Source: Chondrosia reniformis (Eukaryota > Porifera > Demospongiae > Chondrillida > Chondrillidae). Taken from it: a stretch of 64,000 nucleotides of DNA. Under the pieces are notes generated by a model, which saw nothing but the letters and a program-made list of their open reading frames with translations, was not told the DNA's origin and ran no database searches. Within the stretch, counting starts at the first letter, position 1. Each line of letters opens with the position of its first letter. This document shows positions 34,201 to 48,580 of this stretch, piece after piece. The position numbers were made by a program, and so were the translations under genes. The stretch covers positions 5,267,384-5,331,383 of the forward strand of contig OX359199.1 of the NCBI GenBank assembly GCA_947172415.1. The letters run 5' to 3'.

Positions 34201-37130
34201 ACATTTAGTGGTGTAACTCTGTCAATTGGAAAGATGTGAAGCTGAAACTTGCTGTCAGCATTCACAGACATCCATAAAACATATCCAAAGAGTTTTACAA
34301 ATTTTGATGTTCACTCATATTTGCCCTATCTATCACCATACATTAAATTTGTATAGCAGAATCTAATGTACATTTAGTAGTGTAACTCTGTCAATTGGAA
34401 AGATGTGAAGCTGAAACTTGTTGTCAGCATTCACAGACATCCTTAAAGCATATCCAAAGAGTTTTACAAATTTTGATGTTCACTCATATTTGCCCTATCT
34501 CTCACCATACATTAAATTTGTATAGCAGAATCTAATGTATATTTAGTGCTGTAACTCTGTCAATTGGAGAGATGTGAAGCTGAAACTTGCTGTCAGCATT
34601 CACAGACATCCATAAAACATATCCAAAGAGTTTTACAAATTTTTATGTTCACTCATATTTGCCCTATCTCTCACCATACATTAAATTTGTATAGCAGAAT
34701 CTAATGTACATTTAGTGCTGTAACTCTGTCAATTGGAAAGATGTGAAGCTGAAACTTATTGTCAGCATTCACAGACATCCTTAAAGCATATCCAAAGAGT
34801 TTTACAAATTTTGATGTTCACTCATATTTGCCCTATCTCTCACCATACATTAAATTTGTATAGCAGAATCTAATGTACATTTAGTGGTGTAACTCTGTCA
34901 ATTGGAAAGATGTGAAGCTGAAACTTCCTGTCAGCATTCACAGCTATCCTTAAAGCATATCCAAAGAGTTTTACAAATTTTGATGTTCACTCATATTTGT
35001 CCTATCTCTCACCATACATTAAATTTGTATACAAGAATCTTATGTACATTTAGTGCTGTAACTCTGTCAATTGGAAAGATGTGAAGCTGAAACTTGTTAT
35101 CAGCATTCACAGACATCCTTAAAGCATATCCAAAGAGTTTTGCAAATTTTGATGTTCACTCATATTTGCCCTATCTCTCACCATACATTAAATTTGTATA
35201 GCAGAATCTAATGTACATTTAGTGCTGTAACTCTGTCAATTGGAAAGATGTGAAGCTGAAACTTATTGTCAGCATTCACAGACATCCTTAAAGCATATCC
35301 AAAGAGTTTTACAAATTTTGATGTTCACTCATATTTGCCCTATCTCTCACCATACATTAAATTTGTATAGCAGAATCTAATGTACATTTAGTGGTGTAAC
35401 TCTGTCAATTGGAAAGATGTGAAGCTGAAACTTCCTGTCATCATTCACAGCTATCCTTAAAGCATATCCAAAGAGTTTTACAAATTTTGATGTTCACTCA
35501 TATTTGTCCTATCTCTCACCATACATTAAATTTGTATACAAGAATCTTATGTACATTTAGTGCTGTAACTCTGTCAATTGGAAAGATGTGAAGCTGAAAC
35601 TTGTTGTCAGCATTCACAGACATACATAAAGCATATCCAAAGAGTTTTACAAATTTTGATGTTCACTCATATTTGCCCTATCTCTCACCATACATTAAAT
35701 TTGTATAGCAGAATCTAATGTACATTTAGTGCTGTAACTCTGTCAATTGGAAAGATGTGAAGCTGAAACTTCATGTCAGCATTCACAGCTATCCTTAAAG
35801 CATATCCAAAGAGTTTTACAAATTTTGATGTTCACTCATATTTGCCCTATATATATCTCACCATACTTTAAATTTGTATACAAGAATCTATTGTAAATTT
35901 AGTGCTGTAACTCTGTCAATTGGAAAGATGTGAAGCTGAAACTTGTTGTCAGCATTCACAGACATCCTTAAAGCATATCCAAAGAGTTTTACAAATTTTG
36001 ATGTTCACTCATATTTGCCCTATCTATCACCATACATTAAATTTGTATAGCAGAATCTAATGTACATTTAGTGCTGTAGCTCTGTCAATTGGAAAGATGT
36101 GGAGCTGAAACTTGTTGTCAGCATTCACAGACATCCTTAAAGCATATCCAAAGAGTTTTACAAATTTTGATGTTCACTCATATTTGCCCTATCTCTCACC
36201 ATACATTAAATTTGTATACAAGAATCTAATGTACATTTAGTGCTGTAACTCTGTCAATTGGAAAGATGTGAAGCTGAAACTTGTTGTCAGCATTCACAGA
36301 CATCCTTAAAGCATATCCAAAGAGTTTTTCAAATTTTGATGTTCACTCATATTTGCCCTATATCTCACCATACATTAAATTTGTATACAAGAATCTATTG
36401 TACATTTAGTTCAATAACTCTGTCAATTGGAAAGATGTGAAGCTGAAACTTGTTATCAGCATTCACAGACATCCTTAAAGCATATCTAAAGAGTTTTACA
36501 AATTTTGATGTTCACTCATATTGGCCCTACGTATCTCTCACCATACATTAAATTTGTATAGCAGAATCTAATGTACATTTAGTGCTGTAACTCTGTCAAT
36601 TGGAAAGATGTGAAGCTGAAACTTGTCAGCATTCACAGACATCCTTAAAGCATATCCAAAGAGTTTTACAAATTTTGATGTTCACTCATATTTGCCCTAT
36701 CTCTCACCATACATTAAATTTGTATAGCAGAATCTAATGTACATTTAGTGCTGTAACTCTGTCAATTGGAAAGATGTGAAGCTGAAACTTGTTGTCAGCA
36801 TTCACAGACATCCTTAAAGCATATCCAAAGAGTTTTACAAATTTTGATGTTCACTCATATTTGCCCTATCTCTCACCATACATTAAATTTGTATAGCAGA
36901 ATCTAATGTACATTTAGTGCTGTAACTCTGTCAATTGGAAAGATGTGAAGCTGAAACTTGCTGTCAGCATTCACAGACATCCATAAAACATATCCAAAGA
37001 GTTTTACAAATTTTGATGATCACTCATATTTGCCCTACGTATATCTCACCATACTTTAAATTTGTATACAAGAATCTAATCTACATTTAGTGCCGTAACT
37101 CTGTCAATTGGAAAGATATGAAGCTGAAAC

Positions 37131-37852
37131 CTCTTGGCTGTATACACATATAGCTATACAGTATATCCTGCTAGTTTTGTAAAATTTCAAAAAAGAATAC
37201 CCGAGTTACTGCAGATCGAAAAATACCCTATTCTAAAGTATTGAAGATTCGCCAACCACAAGCGTTTTCATAGGCAATTACTTTATTTAAATAGAAGATA
37301 AAACCTTATAATAGTAGGCCTACCTGGACACATCTCTATGGTGGTTGCGGTTCCCATAGAGGTTGGTAGCGCTTAGACTCTGAAGCTGTCTCCTAATCGG
37401 TTGGTGCCATAGAGACGTGCTCACCAATAATCCGGATTTCGGGGGGGTTCCACGTAATGTGGGATTGGCATCTGATATCTTAGGATTCATATGAGTCGGC
37501 CATATCGAGAAGAACTGGTTCTTCTCACGCAAGTGACACCCAAAGCTCAACTCGGCAGAGCGTTACCACCGATCCCGGCCTCTGAGCGTCGTGGATGGTA
37601 GCGTTCGGTATGGTCCAATTTTTTTCCTTTGGAGTTTCTTTAGCAGTCGATTGACGATTTTTCACTTTAGCGACATCCATATATTATAATATGGACAGAT
37701 ACTACTTCAAAACAATCAAGTATTACAGAGTGAATATCCATGTGTATTAAAATCTTTAAAAACGTTCTCGTCATTCAAAATATACATATAAAAGTACCGT
37801 ATTTTCAATATTCCCTTCTCTAGGTCGGCCATTTATATTATTACGAAACTAC
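37131..37852 (-). mobile_element. 722-bp interspersed element, copy 2
   Basis: Nearly identical in length and sequence to the copy at 30569-31290, with the same satellite junctions. One visible change is GGACAGATAC for GGACGGATAC. It therefore spread with the array rather than by separate insertion. Confidence 0.7.
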
Positions 37853-40649
37853 CGTACATTAAATTTCTATACAAGAATCTAATGTACATTTAGTGCTGTA
37901 GATCTGTCAATTGGAAAGATGTGAAGCTGAAACTTGTTGTCAGCATTCACAGACATCCTTAAAGCATATCCAAAGAGTTTTACAAATTTTGATGTTCACT
38001 CATATTTGCCCTATCTCTCACCATACATTATATTTGTATAGCAGAATCTAATGTACATTTAGTGCTGTAACTCTGTCAATTGGAAAGATGTGAAGCTGAA
38101 ACTTATTGTCAGCATTCACAGACATCCTTAAAGCATATCCAAAGAGTTTTACAAATTTTGATGTTCACTCATATTTGCCCTATCTCTCACCATACATTAA
38201 ATTTGTATAGCAGAATCTAATGTACATTTAGTGGTGTAACTCTGTCAATTGGAAAGATGTGAAGCTGAAACTTCCTGTCAGCATTCACAGCTATCCTTAA
38301 AGCATATCCAAAGAGTTTTACAAATTTTGATGTTCACTCATATTTGTCCTATCTCTCACCATACATTAAATTTGTATACAAGAATCTTATGTACATTTAG
38401 TGCTGTAACTCTGTCAATTGGAAAGATGTGAAGCTGAAACTTGTTGTCAGCATTCACAGACATACATAAAGCATATCCAAAGAGTTTTACAAATTTTGAT
38501 GTTCACTCATATTTGCCCTATCTCTCACCATACATTAAATTTGTATAGCAGAATCTAATGTACATTTAGTGCTGTAACTCTGTCAATTGGAAAGATGTGA
38601 AGCTGAAACTTCATGTCAGCATTCACAGCTATCCTTAAAGCATATCCAAAGAGTTTTGCAAATTTTGATGTTCACTCATATTTGCCCTATATCTCACCAT
38701 ACTTTAAATTTGTATACAAGAATCTATTGTAAATTTAGTGCTGTAACTCTGTCAATTGGAAAGATGTGAAGCTGAAACTTGTTGTCAGCATTCACAGACA
38801 TCCTTAAAGCATATCCAAAGAGTTTTACAAATTTTGATGTTCACTCATATTTGCCCTATATCTCACCATACATTAAATTTGTATAGCAGAATCTAATGTA
38901 CATTTAGTGCTGTAACTCTGTCAATTGGAAAGATGTGAAGCTGAAACTTGTTGTCAGCATTCACAGACATCCTTAAAGCATATCCAAAGAGTTTTACAAA
39001 TTTTGATGTTCACTCATATTTGCCCTATATCTCACCATTCATTAAATTTGTATAGCAGAATCTAATGTACATTTAGTGCTGTAACTCTGTCAATTGGAAA
39101 GATGTGAAGCTGAAACTTGTTGTCAGCATTCACAGACATCCTTAAAGCATATCCAAAGAGTTTTACAAATTTTGATGTTCACTCATATTTGCCCTATCTC
39201 TCACCGTACATTAAATTTGTATAGCAGAATCTAATGTACATTTAGTGCTGTAGCTCTGTCAATTGGAAAGATGTGGAGCTGAAACTTGTTGTCAGCATTG
39301 ACAGACATCCTTAAAGCATATCCAAAGAGTTTTACAAATTTTGATGTTCACTCATATTTGCCCTATCTCTCACCATACATTAAATTTATATACAAGAATC
39401 TAATGTACATTTAGTGCTGTAACTCTGTCAATTGGAAAGATGTGAAGCTGAAACTTGTTGTCAGCATTCACAGACATCCTTAAAGCATATCCAAAGAGTT
39501 TTTCAAATTTTGATGTTCACTCATATTTGCCCTATATATATCTCACCATACATTAAATTTGTATACAAGAATCTATTGTACATTTAGTTCAATAACTCTG
39601 TCAATTGGAAAGATGTAAAGCTGAAACTTGTTATCAGCATTCACAGACATCCTTAAAGCATATCTAAAGAGTTTTACAAATTTTGATGTTCACTCAAATT
39701 GGCCCTACGTATCTCTCACCATACATTAAATTTGTATAGCAGAATCTAATGTACATTTAGTGCTGTAACTCTGTCAATTGGAAAGATGTGAAGCTGAAAC
39801 TTGTTGTCAGCATTCACAGACATCCTTAAAGCATATCTAAAGAGTTTTACAAATTTTGATGTTCACTCATATTTGCCCTATCTCTCACCATACATTAAAT
39901 TTGTATACAAGAATCTAATGTACATTTAGTGCTGTAACTCTGTCAATTGGAAAGATGTGTGGCTGAAACTTGTTGTCAGCATTCACAGACATCCTTAAAG
40001 CATATCCAAAGAGTTTTGCAAATTTTTATGTTCACTCATATTTGTCCTATCTCTCACCATACATTAAATTTGTATACAAGAATCTATTGTACATTTAGTT
40101 CAATAACTCTGTCAATTGGAAAGATGTGAAGCTGAAACTTGTTATCAGCATTCACAGAGATCCTTAAAGCATATCCAAAGAGTTTTACAAATTTTGATGT
40201 TCACTCATATTTGCCCTATCTCTCACCATACATTAAATTTGTATACAAGAATCTAATGTACATTTAGTGCTGTAACTCTGTCAATTGGAAAGATGTGAAG
40301 CTGAAACTTGTTGTCAGCATTCACAGACATCCTTAAAGCATATCCAAAGAGTTTTACAAATTTTGATGTTCACTCATATTTGCCCTATCTCTCACCATAC
40401 ATTAAATTTGTATAGCAGAATCTAATGTACATTTAGTGCTGTAACTCTGTCAATTGGAAAGATGTGAAGCTGAAACTTGCTGTCAGCATTCACAGACATC
40501 CATAAAACATATCCAAAGAGTTTTACAAATTTTGATGATCACTCATATTTGCCCTACGTATATCTCACCATACTTTAAATTTGTATACAAGAATCTAATC
40601 TACATTTAGTGCCGTAACTCTGTCAATTGGAAAGATATGAAGCTGAAAC

Positions 40650-41371
40650 CTCTTGGCTGTATACACATATAGCTATACAGTATATCCTGCTAGTTTTGTA
40701 AAATTTCAAAAAAGAATACCCGAGTTACTGCAGATCGAAAAATACCCTATTCTAAAGTATTGAAGATTCGCCAACCACAAGCGTTTTCATAGGCAATTAC
40801 TTTATTTAAATAGAAGATAAAACCTTATAATAGTAGGCCTACCTGGACACATCTCTATGGTGGTTGCGGTTCCCATAGAGGTTGGTAGCGCTTAGACTCT
40901 GAAGCTGTCTCCTAATCGGTTGGTGCCATAGAGACGTGCTCACCAATAATCCGGATTTCGGGGGGGTTCCACGTAATGTGGGATTGGCATCTGATATCTT
41001 AGGATTCATATGAGTCGGCCATATCGAGAAGAACTGGTTCTTCTCACGCAAGTGACACCCAAAGCTCAACTCGGCAGAGCGTTACCACCGATCCCGGCCT
41101 CTGAGCGTCGTGGATGGTAGCGTTCGGTATGGTCCAATTTTTTTCCTTTGGAGTTTCTTTAGCAGTCGATTGACGATTTTTCACTTTAGCGACATCCATA
41201 TATTATAATATGGACAGATACTACTTCAAAACAATCAAGTATTACAGAGTGAATATCCATGTGTATTAAAATCTTTAAAAACGTTCTCGTCATTCAAAAT
41301 ATACATATAAAAGTACCGTATTTTCAATATTCCCTTCTCTAGGTCGGCCATTTATATTATTACGAAACTAC
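40650..41371 (-). mobile_element. 722-bp interspersed element, copy 3
   Basis: Same junctions and length as the other copies, including the GGACAGATAC variant shared with copy 2. Confidence 0.7.
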
Positions 41372-44300
41372 CGTACATTAAATTTCTATACAAGAATCTA
41401 ATGTACATTTAGTGCTGTAGATCTGTCAATTGGAAAGATGTGAAGCTGAAACTTGTTGTCAGCATTCACAGACATCCTTAAAGCATATCCAAAGAGTTTT
41501 ACAAATTTTGATGTTCACTCATATTTGCCCTATCTCTCACCATACATTAAATTTGTATAGCAGAATCTAATGTACATTTAGTGCTGTAACTCTGTCAATT
41601 GGAAAGATGTGAAGCTGAAACTTATTGTCAGCATTCACAGACATCCTTAAAGCATATCCAAAGAGTTTTACAAATTTTTATGTTCACTCATATTTGCCCT
41701 ATCTCTCACAATACATTAAATTTGTATAGCAGAATCTAATGTACATTTAGTGGTGTAACTCTGTCAATTGGAAAGATGTGAAGCTGAAACTTCCTGTCAG
41801 CATTCACAGCTATCCTTAAAGCATATCCAAAGAGTTTTACAAATTTTGATGTTCACTCATATTTGTCCTATCTCTCACCATACATTAAATTTGTATACAA
41901 GAATCTAATGTACATTTAGTGCTGTAACTCTGTCAATTGGAAAGATGTGAAGCTGAAACTTGTTGTCAGCATTCACAGACATCCTTAAAGCATATCCAAA
42001 GAGTTTTACAAATTTTGATGTTCACTCATATTTGTCCTATCTCTCACCATACATTAAATTTGTATACAAGAATCTTATGTACATTTAGGGCTGTAACTCT
42101 GTCAATTGGAAAGATGTGAAGCTGAAACTTGTCAGCATTCACAGACATCCTTAAAGCATATCCAAAGAGTTTTACAAATTTTGATGTTCACTCATATTTG
42201 CCCTATCTCTCACCATACATTAAATTTGTATAGCAGAATCTAATGTACATTTAGTGCTGTAACTCTGTCAATTGGAAAGATGTGAAGCTGAAACTTGTTG
42301 TCAGCATTCACAGACATCCTTAAAGCATATCCAAAGAGTTTTACAAATTTTGATTTTCACTCATATTTGCACTATCTTTCACCATACATTAAATTTGTAT
42401 AGCAGAATCTAATGTACATTTAGTGCTGTAACTCTGTCAATTGGAAAGATGTGAAGCTGAAACTTGTTGTCAACATTCACAGACATACATAAAGCATATC
42501 CAAAGAGTTTTACAAATTTTAATGTTCACTCATATTTGCCCTATCTCTCACCATACATTAAATTATTATAGCAGAATCTAATGTACATTTAGTGGTGTAA
42601 CTCTGTCAATTGGAAAGATGTGAAGCTGAAACTTGTTGTCAGCATTCACAGACATCCTTAAAGCATATCCAAAGAGTTTTACAAATTTTGATGTTCACTC
42701 ATATTTGCCCTATCTCTCACCATACATTAAATTTGTATAGCAGAATCTAATGTACATTTAGTGCTGTAACTCTGTCAATTGGAAAGATGTGAAGCTGAAA
42801 CTTGTTGTCAGCATTCACAGACATCCTTAAAGCATATCCAAAGAGTTTTACAAATTTTGATGTTCACTCATATTTGCCCTATCTCTCAACATACATTAAA
42901 TTTGTATAGGAGAATCTAATGTATATTTAGTGGTGTAACTCTGTCAATTGGAAAGATGTGAAGCTGAAACTTGTTATCAGCATTCACAGACATCCTTAAA
43001 GCATATCTAAAGAGTTTTGCAAATTTTGATGTTCACTCATATTGGCCCTACGTATCTCTCACCATACATTAAATTTGTATAGCAGAATCTAATGTACATT
43101 TAGTGCTGTAACTCTGTCAATTGGAAAGATGTGAAGCTGAAACTTGTTGTCAGCATTCACAGACATCCTTAAAGCATATCCAAAGAGTTTTACAAATTTT
43201 GATGTTCACTCATATTTGCCCTATCTCTCACCATACATTAAATTTGTATAGCAGAATCTAATGTATATTTAGTGCTGTAACTCTGTCAATTGGAAAGATG
43301 TGAAGCTGAAACTTGTTGTCAGCATTCACAGACATCCTTAAAGTATATCCAAAGAGTTTTACAAATTTTTATGTTCACTCATATTTGCCCTATCTCTCAA
43401 AATACATTAAATTTGTATAGCAGAATCTAATGTACATTTAGTGCTTTAACTCTGTCAATTGGAAAGATGTGAAGCTGAAACTTGCTGTCAGCATTCACAG
43501 ACATCCTTAAAGCATAACCAAAGAGTTTTCCAAAATTTGATGTTCACTCATATTTGCCCTATCTCTCACCATACATTAAATTTGTATAGCAGAATCTAAT
43601 GTACATTTAGTGCTGTAACTCTGTCAATTGGAATGATGTGAAGCTGAAACTTGCTGTCAGCATTCACAGCTATCCTTAAAGCATATTCAAAGAGTTTTAC
43701 AAATTTTGATGTTCACTCATATTTGCCCTATCTCTCAATATACATTAAATTTGTATAGGAGAATCTAATGTATATTTAGTGCTGTAACTCTGTCAATTGG
43801 AAAGATGTGAAGCTGAAACTTGTTATCAGCATTCACAGACATCCTTAAAGCATATCTAAAGAGTTTTGCAAATTTTGATGTTCACTCATATTGGCCCTAC
43901 GTATCTCTCACCATACATTAAATTTGTATAGCAGAATCTAATGTACATTTAGTGCTGTAACTCTGTCAATTGGAAAGATGTGAAGCTGAAACTTGTTGTC
44001 AGCATTCACAGACATCCTTAAAGCATATCCAAAGAGTTTTACAAATTTTGATGTTCACTCATATTTGCCCTATCTCTCACCATACATTAAATTTGTATAG
44101 CAGAATCTAATGTATATTTAGTGCTGTAACTCTGTCAATTGGAAAGATGTGAAGCTGAAACTTGTTGTCAGCATTCACAGACATCCTTAAAGTATATCCA
44201 AAGAGTTTTACAAATTTTTATATTCACTCATATTTGCCCTATCTCTCACAATACATTAAATTTGTATAGCAGAATCTAATGTACATTTAGTGCTTTAACT

Positions 44301-45702
44301 CTGTCAATTGGAAAGATGTGAAGCTGAAACTTGCTGTCAGCATTCACAGACATCCTTAAAGCATATCCAAAGAGTTTTGCAAAATTTGATGTTCACTCAT
44401 ATTTGCCCTATCTCTCACCATACATTAAATTTGTATACAAGAATCTAATGTACATTTAGTGCTGTAACTCTGTCAATTGGAAAGATGTGAAGCTGAAACT
44501 TGCTGTCAGCATTCACAGCTATCCTTAAAGCATATTCAAAGAGTTTTGCAAATTTTGATGTTCACTCATATTTGCCCTATATCTCAACATACTTTAAATT
44601 TGTATACAAGAATCTATTGTACATTTAATGCTGTAACTCTGTCAATTGGAAAGATGTGAAGCTGAAACTTGTTGTCAGCATTCACAGACATCCTTAAAGC
44701 ATATCAAAAGAGTTTTACAAATTTTGATGTTCACTCATATTGGCCTTATATCTCACCATACATTAAATTTGTATACAAGAATCTAATGTACATTTAGTGG
44801 TGTAGCTCTGTCAATTGGAAAGATGTGAAGCTGAAACTTGTTGTCAGCATTCACAGACATCCTTAAAGCATATCCAAAGAGTTTTGCAAATTTTAATGTT
44901 CACTCATATTGGCCCTGCGTATCTCTCACCATACATTAAATTTGTATACAAGAATCTAATGTACATTTAGTGGTGTAGCTCTGTCAATTGGAAAGATGTG
45001 AAGCTGAAACTTGCTGTCAGCATTCACAGCTATGCTTAAAGCATATCCAAAGAGTTTCGCAAATTTTGATGAACACTCATATTTGCCCTATCTCTCACCA
45101 TACATTAAATTTGTATACGTAGCAGAATCTAATGTACATTTAGTGCTGTAACTCTGTCAATTGGAAAGATGTGAAGCTGAAACTTGCTGTCAGCATTCAC
45201 AGACATCCATAAACCATATCCAAAGAGTTTTACAAATTTTGATGTTCACTCATATTGGCCCTGCGTATCTCTCACCATACATTAAATTTGTATAGCAGAA
45301 TCTAATGTACATTTAGTGCTGTAGCTCTGTCAATTGGAAAGATGTGGAGCTGAAACTTGTTGTCAGCATTCACAGACATCCTTAAAGCATATTCAAAGAG
45401 TTTCGCAAATTTTGATGTACACTCATATTTGCCCTATCTCTCACCATACATTAAATTTGTATACGTAGCAGAATCTAATGTACATTTAGTGCTGTAACTC
45501 TGTCAATTGGAAAGATGTGAAGCTGAAACTTGCTGTCAGCATTCACAGACATCCTTAAAGCATATACAAAGAGTTTTACAAATTTTGATGTTCACTCATA
45601 TTTGCCCTACGTATATCTCACCATACTTTAAATTTGTATACAAGAATCTAATCTACATTTAGTGCCGTAACTCTGTCAATTGGAAAGATATGAAGCTGAA
45701 AC

Positions 45703-46424
45703 CTCTTGGCTGTATGCACATATAGCTATACAGTATATCCTGCTAGTTTTGTAAAATTTCAAAAAAGGATACCCGAGTTACTGCAGATCGAAAAATACCC
45801 TATTCTAAAGTATTGAAGATTCGCCAACCACAAGCGTTTTCATAGGCAATTACTTTATTTAAATAGAAGATAAAACCTTATAATAGTAGGCCTACCTGGA
45901 CACATCTCTATGGTGGTTGCGGTTCCCATAGAGGTTGGTAGCGCTTAGACTCTGAAGCTGTCTCCTAATCGGTTGGTGCCATAGAGACGTGCTCACCAAT
46001 AATCCGGATTTCGGGGGGGTTCCACGTAATGTGGGATTGGCATCTGATATCTTAGGATTCATATGAGTCGGCCATATCGAGAAGAACTGGTTCTTCTCAC
46101 GCAAGTGACACCCAAAGCTCAACTCGGCAGAGCGTTACCACCGATCCCGGCCTCTGAGCGTCGTGGATGGTAGCGTTCGGTATGGTCCAATTTTTTTCCT
46201 TTGGAGTTTCTTTAGCAGTCGATTGACGATTTTTCACTTTAGCGACATCCATATATTATAATATGGACAGATACTACTTCAAAACAATCAAGTATTACAG
46301 AGTGAATATCCATGTGTATTAAAATCTTTAAAAACGTTCTCGTCATTCAAAATATACATATAAAAGTACCGTATTTTCAATATTCCCTTCTCTAGGTCGG
46401 CCATTTATATTATTACGAAACTAC
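45703..46424 (-). mobile_element. 722-bp interspersed element, copy 4
   Basis: Same junctions. The satellite following it (TTGTCAACATTCACAG, CTCCCACCATAC) is almost identical to that after copy 5, so the two copies belong to one duplicated block of about 2156 bp. Confidence 0.7.
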
Positions 46425-47858
46425 CGTACATTAAATTTCTATACAAGAATCTAATGTACATTTAGTGCAATAACTCTGTCAATTGGAAAGATGTGAAGCT
46501 GAAACTTGTTGTCAACATTCACAGACATCCTTAAAGCATATCCAAAGAGTTTTACAAATTTTGATGTTCACTCATATTTGCCCTATCTCCCACCATACAT
46601 TAAATTTTATAGCAGAATCTAATGTACATTTAGTGCTGTAACTCTGTCAATTGGAAAGATGTGAAGCTGAAACTTGCTGTCAGCATTCACAGATATCCAT
46701 AAAACATATCCAAAGAGTTTTACAAATTTTGATGTTCACTCATATTTGCCCTATCTCTCACCATACATTAAATTTGTATACAAGAATCTAATGTACATAA
46801 CTCTGTCAATTGGAAAGATGTGGAGCTGAAACTTGTTGTCAGCATTCACAGATATCCTTAAAGCATATCCAAAGAGTTTTACAAATTTTGATGTTCACTC
46901 ATATTTGCCCTATCTCTCACCATACAATAAATTTGTATAGCAGAATCTAATGTACATTTAGTGCTGTAACTCTGTCAATTGGAAAGATGTGGAGCTGAAA
47001 CTTGTTGTCAGCATTCACAGACATCCTTAAAGCATATCCAAAGAGTTTTACAAATTTTGATGTTCACTCATATTTGCCCTATCTCTCACCATACATTAAA
47101 TTTGTATAGCAGAATCTAATGTACATTTAGTGCTGTAACTCTGTCAATTAGAAAGATGTGAAGCTGAAACTTGGTGTTAGCATTCACAGACATACATAAA
47201 GCATATCCAAAGAGTTTTACAAATTTTGATGTTCACTCACATTTGCCCTATCTCTCACCATACATTAAATTTGTATACAAGAATCTAATGTACATTTAGT
47301 GCTGTAACTCTGTCAATTGGAAAGATGTGAAGCTGAAACTTGCTGTCAGCATTCACAGACATCCATAAACCATATCCAAAGAGTTTTACAAATTTTGATG
47401 TTCACTCATATTGGCCCTGCGTATCTCTCACCATACATTAAATTTGTATAGCAGAATCTAATGTACATTTAGTGCTGTAGCTCTGTCAATTGGAAAGATG
47501 TGGAGCTGAAACTTGTTGTCAGCATTCACAGACATCCTTAAAGCATATTCAAAGAGTTTCGCAAATTTTGATGTACACTCATATTTGCCCTATCTCTCAC
47601 CATACATTAAATTTGTATACGTAGCAGAATCTAATGTACATTTAGTGCTGTAACTCTGTCAATTGGAAAGATGTGAAGCTGAAACTTGCTGTCAGCATTC
47701 ACAGACATCCTTAAAGCATATACAAAGAGTTTTACAAATTTTGATGTTCACTCATATTTGCCCTACGTATATCTCACCATACTTTAAATTTGTATACAAG
47801 AATCTAATCTACATTTAGTGCCGTAACTCTGTCAATTGGAAAGATATGAAGCTGAAAC

Positions 47859-48580
47859 CTCTTGGCTGTATGCACATATAGCTATACAGTATATCCTGCT
47901 AGTTTTGTAAAATTTCAAAAAAGGATACCCGAGTTACTACAGATCGAAAAATACCCTATTCTAAAGTATTGAAGATTCGCCAACCACAAGCGTTTTCATA
48001 GGCAATTACTTTATTTAAATAGAAGATAAAACCTTATAATAGTAGGCCTACCTGGACACATCTCTATGGTGGTTGCGGTTCCCATAGAGGTTGGTAGCGC
48101 TTAGACTCTGAAGCTGTCTCCTAATCGGTTGGTGCCATAGAGACGTGCTCACCAATAATCCGGATTTCGGGGGGGTTCCACGTAATGTGGGATTGGCATC
48201 TGATATCTTAGGATTCATATGAGTCGGCCATATCGAGAAGAACTGGTTCTTCTCACGCAAGTGACACCCAAAGCTCAACTCGGCAGAGCGTTACCACCGA
48301 TCCCGGCCTCTGAGCGTCGTGGATGGTAGCGTTCGGTATGGTCCAATTTTTTTCCTTTGGAGTTTCTTTAGCAGTCGATTGACGATTTTTCACTTTAGCG
48401 ACATCCATATATTATAATATGGACAGATACTACTTCAAAACAATCAAGTATTACAGAGTGAATATCCATGTGTATTAAAATCTTTAAAAACGTTCTCGTC
48501 ATTCAAAATATACATATAAAAGTACCGTATTTTCAATATTCCCTTCTCTAGGTCGGCCATTTATATTATTACGAAACTAC
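47859..48580 (-). mobile_element. 722-bp interspersed element, copy 5
   Basis: Same junctions. It has GAGTTACTACAG where other copies have GAGTTACTGCAG. Part of the 2156-bp duplication with copy 4. Confidence 0.7.

Noticed and set aside
34902-35084. Repeated 60-codon frames beginning MERCEAET across the satellite
   Set aside because: They arise from two 169-bp monomers that happen to lack stops in one frame, and they start at TTG. No protein-like conservation.
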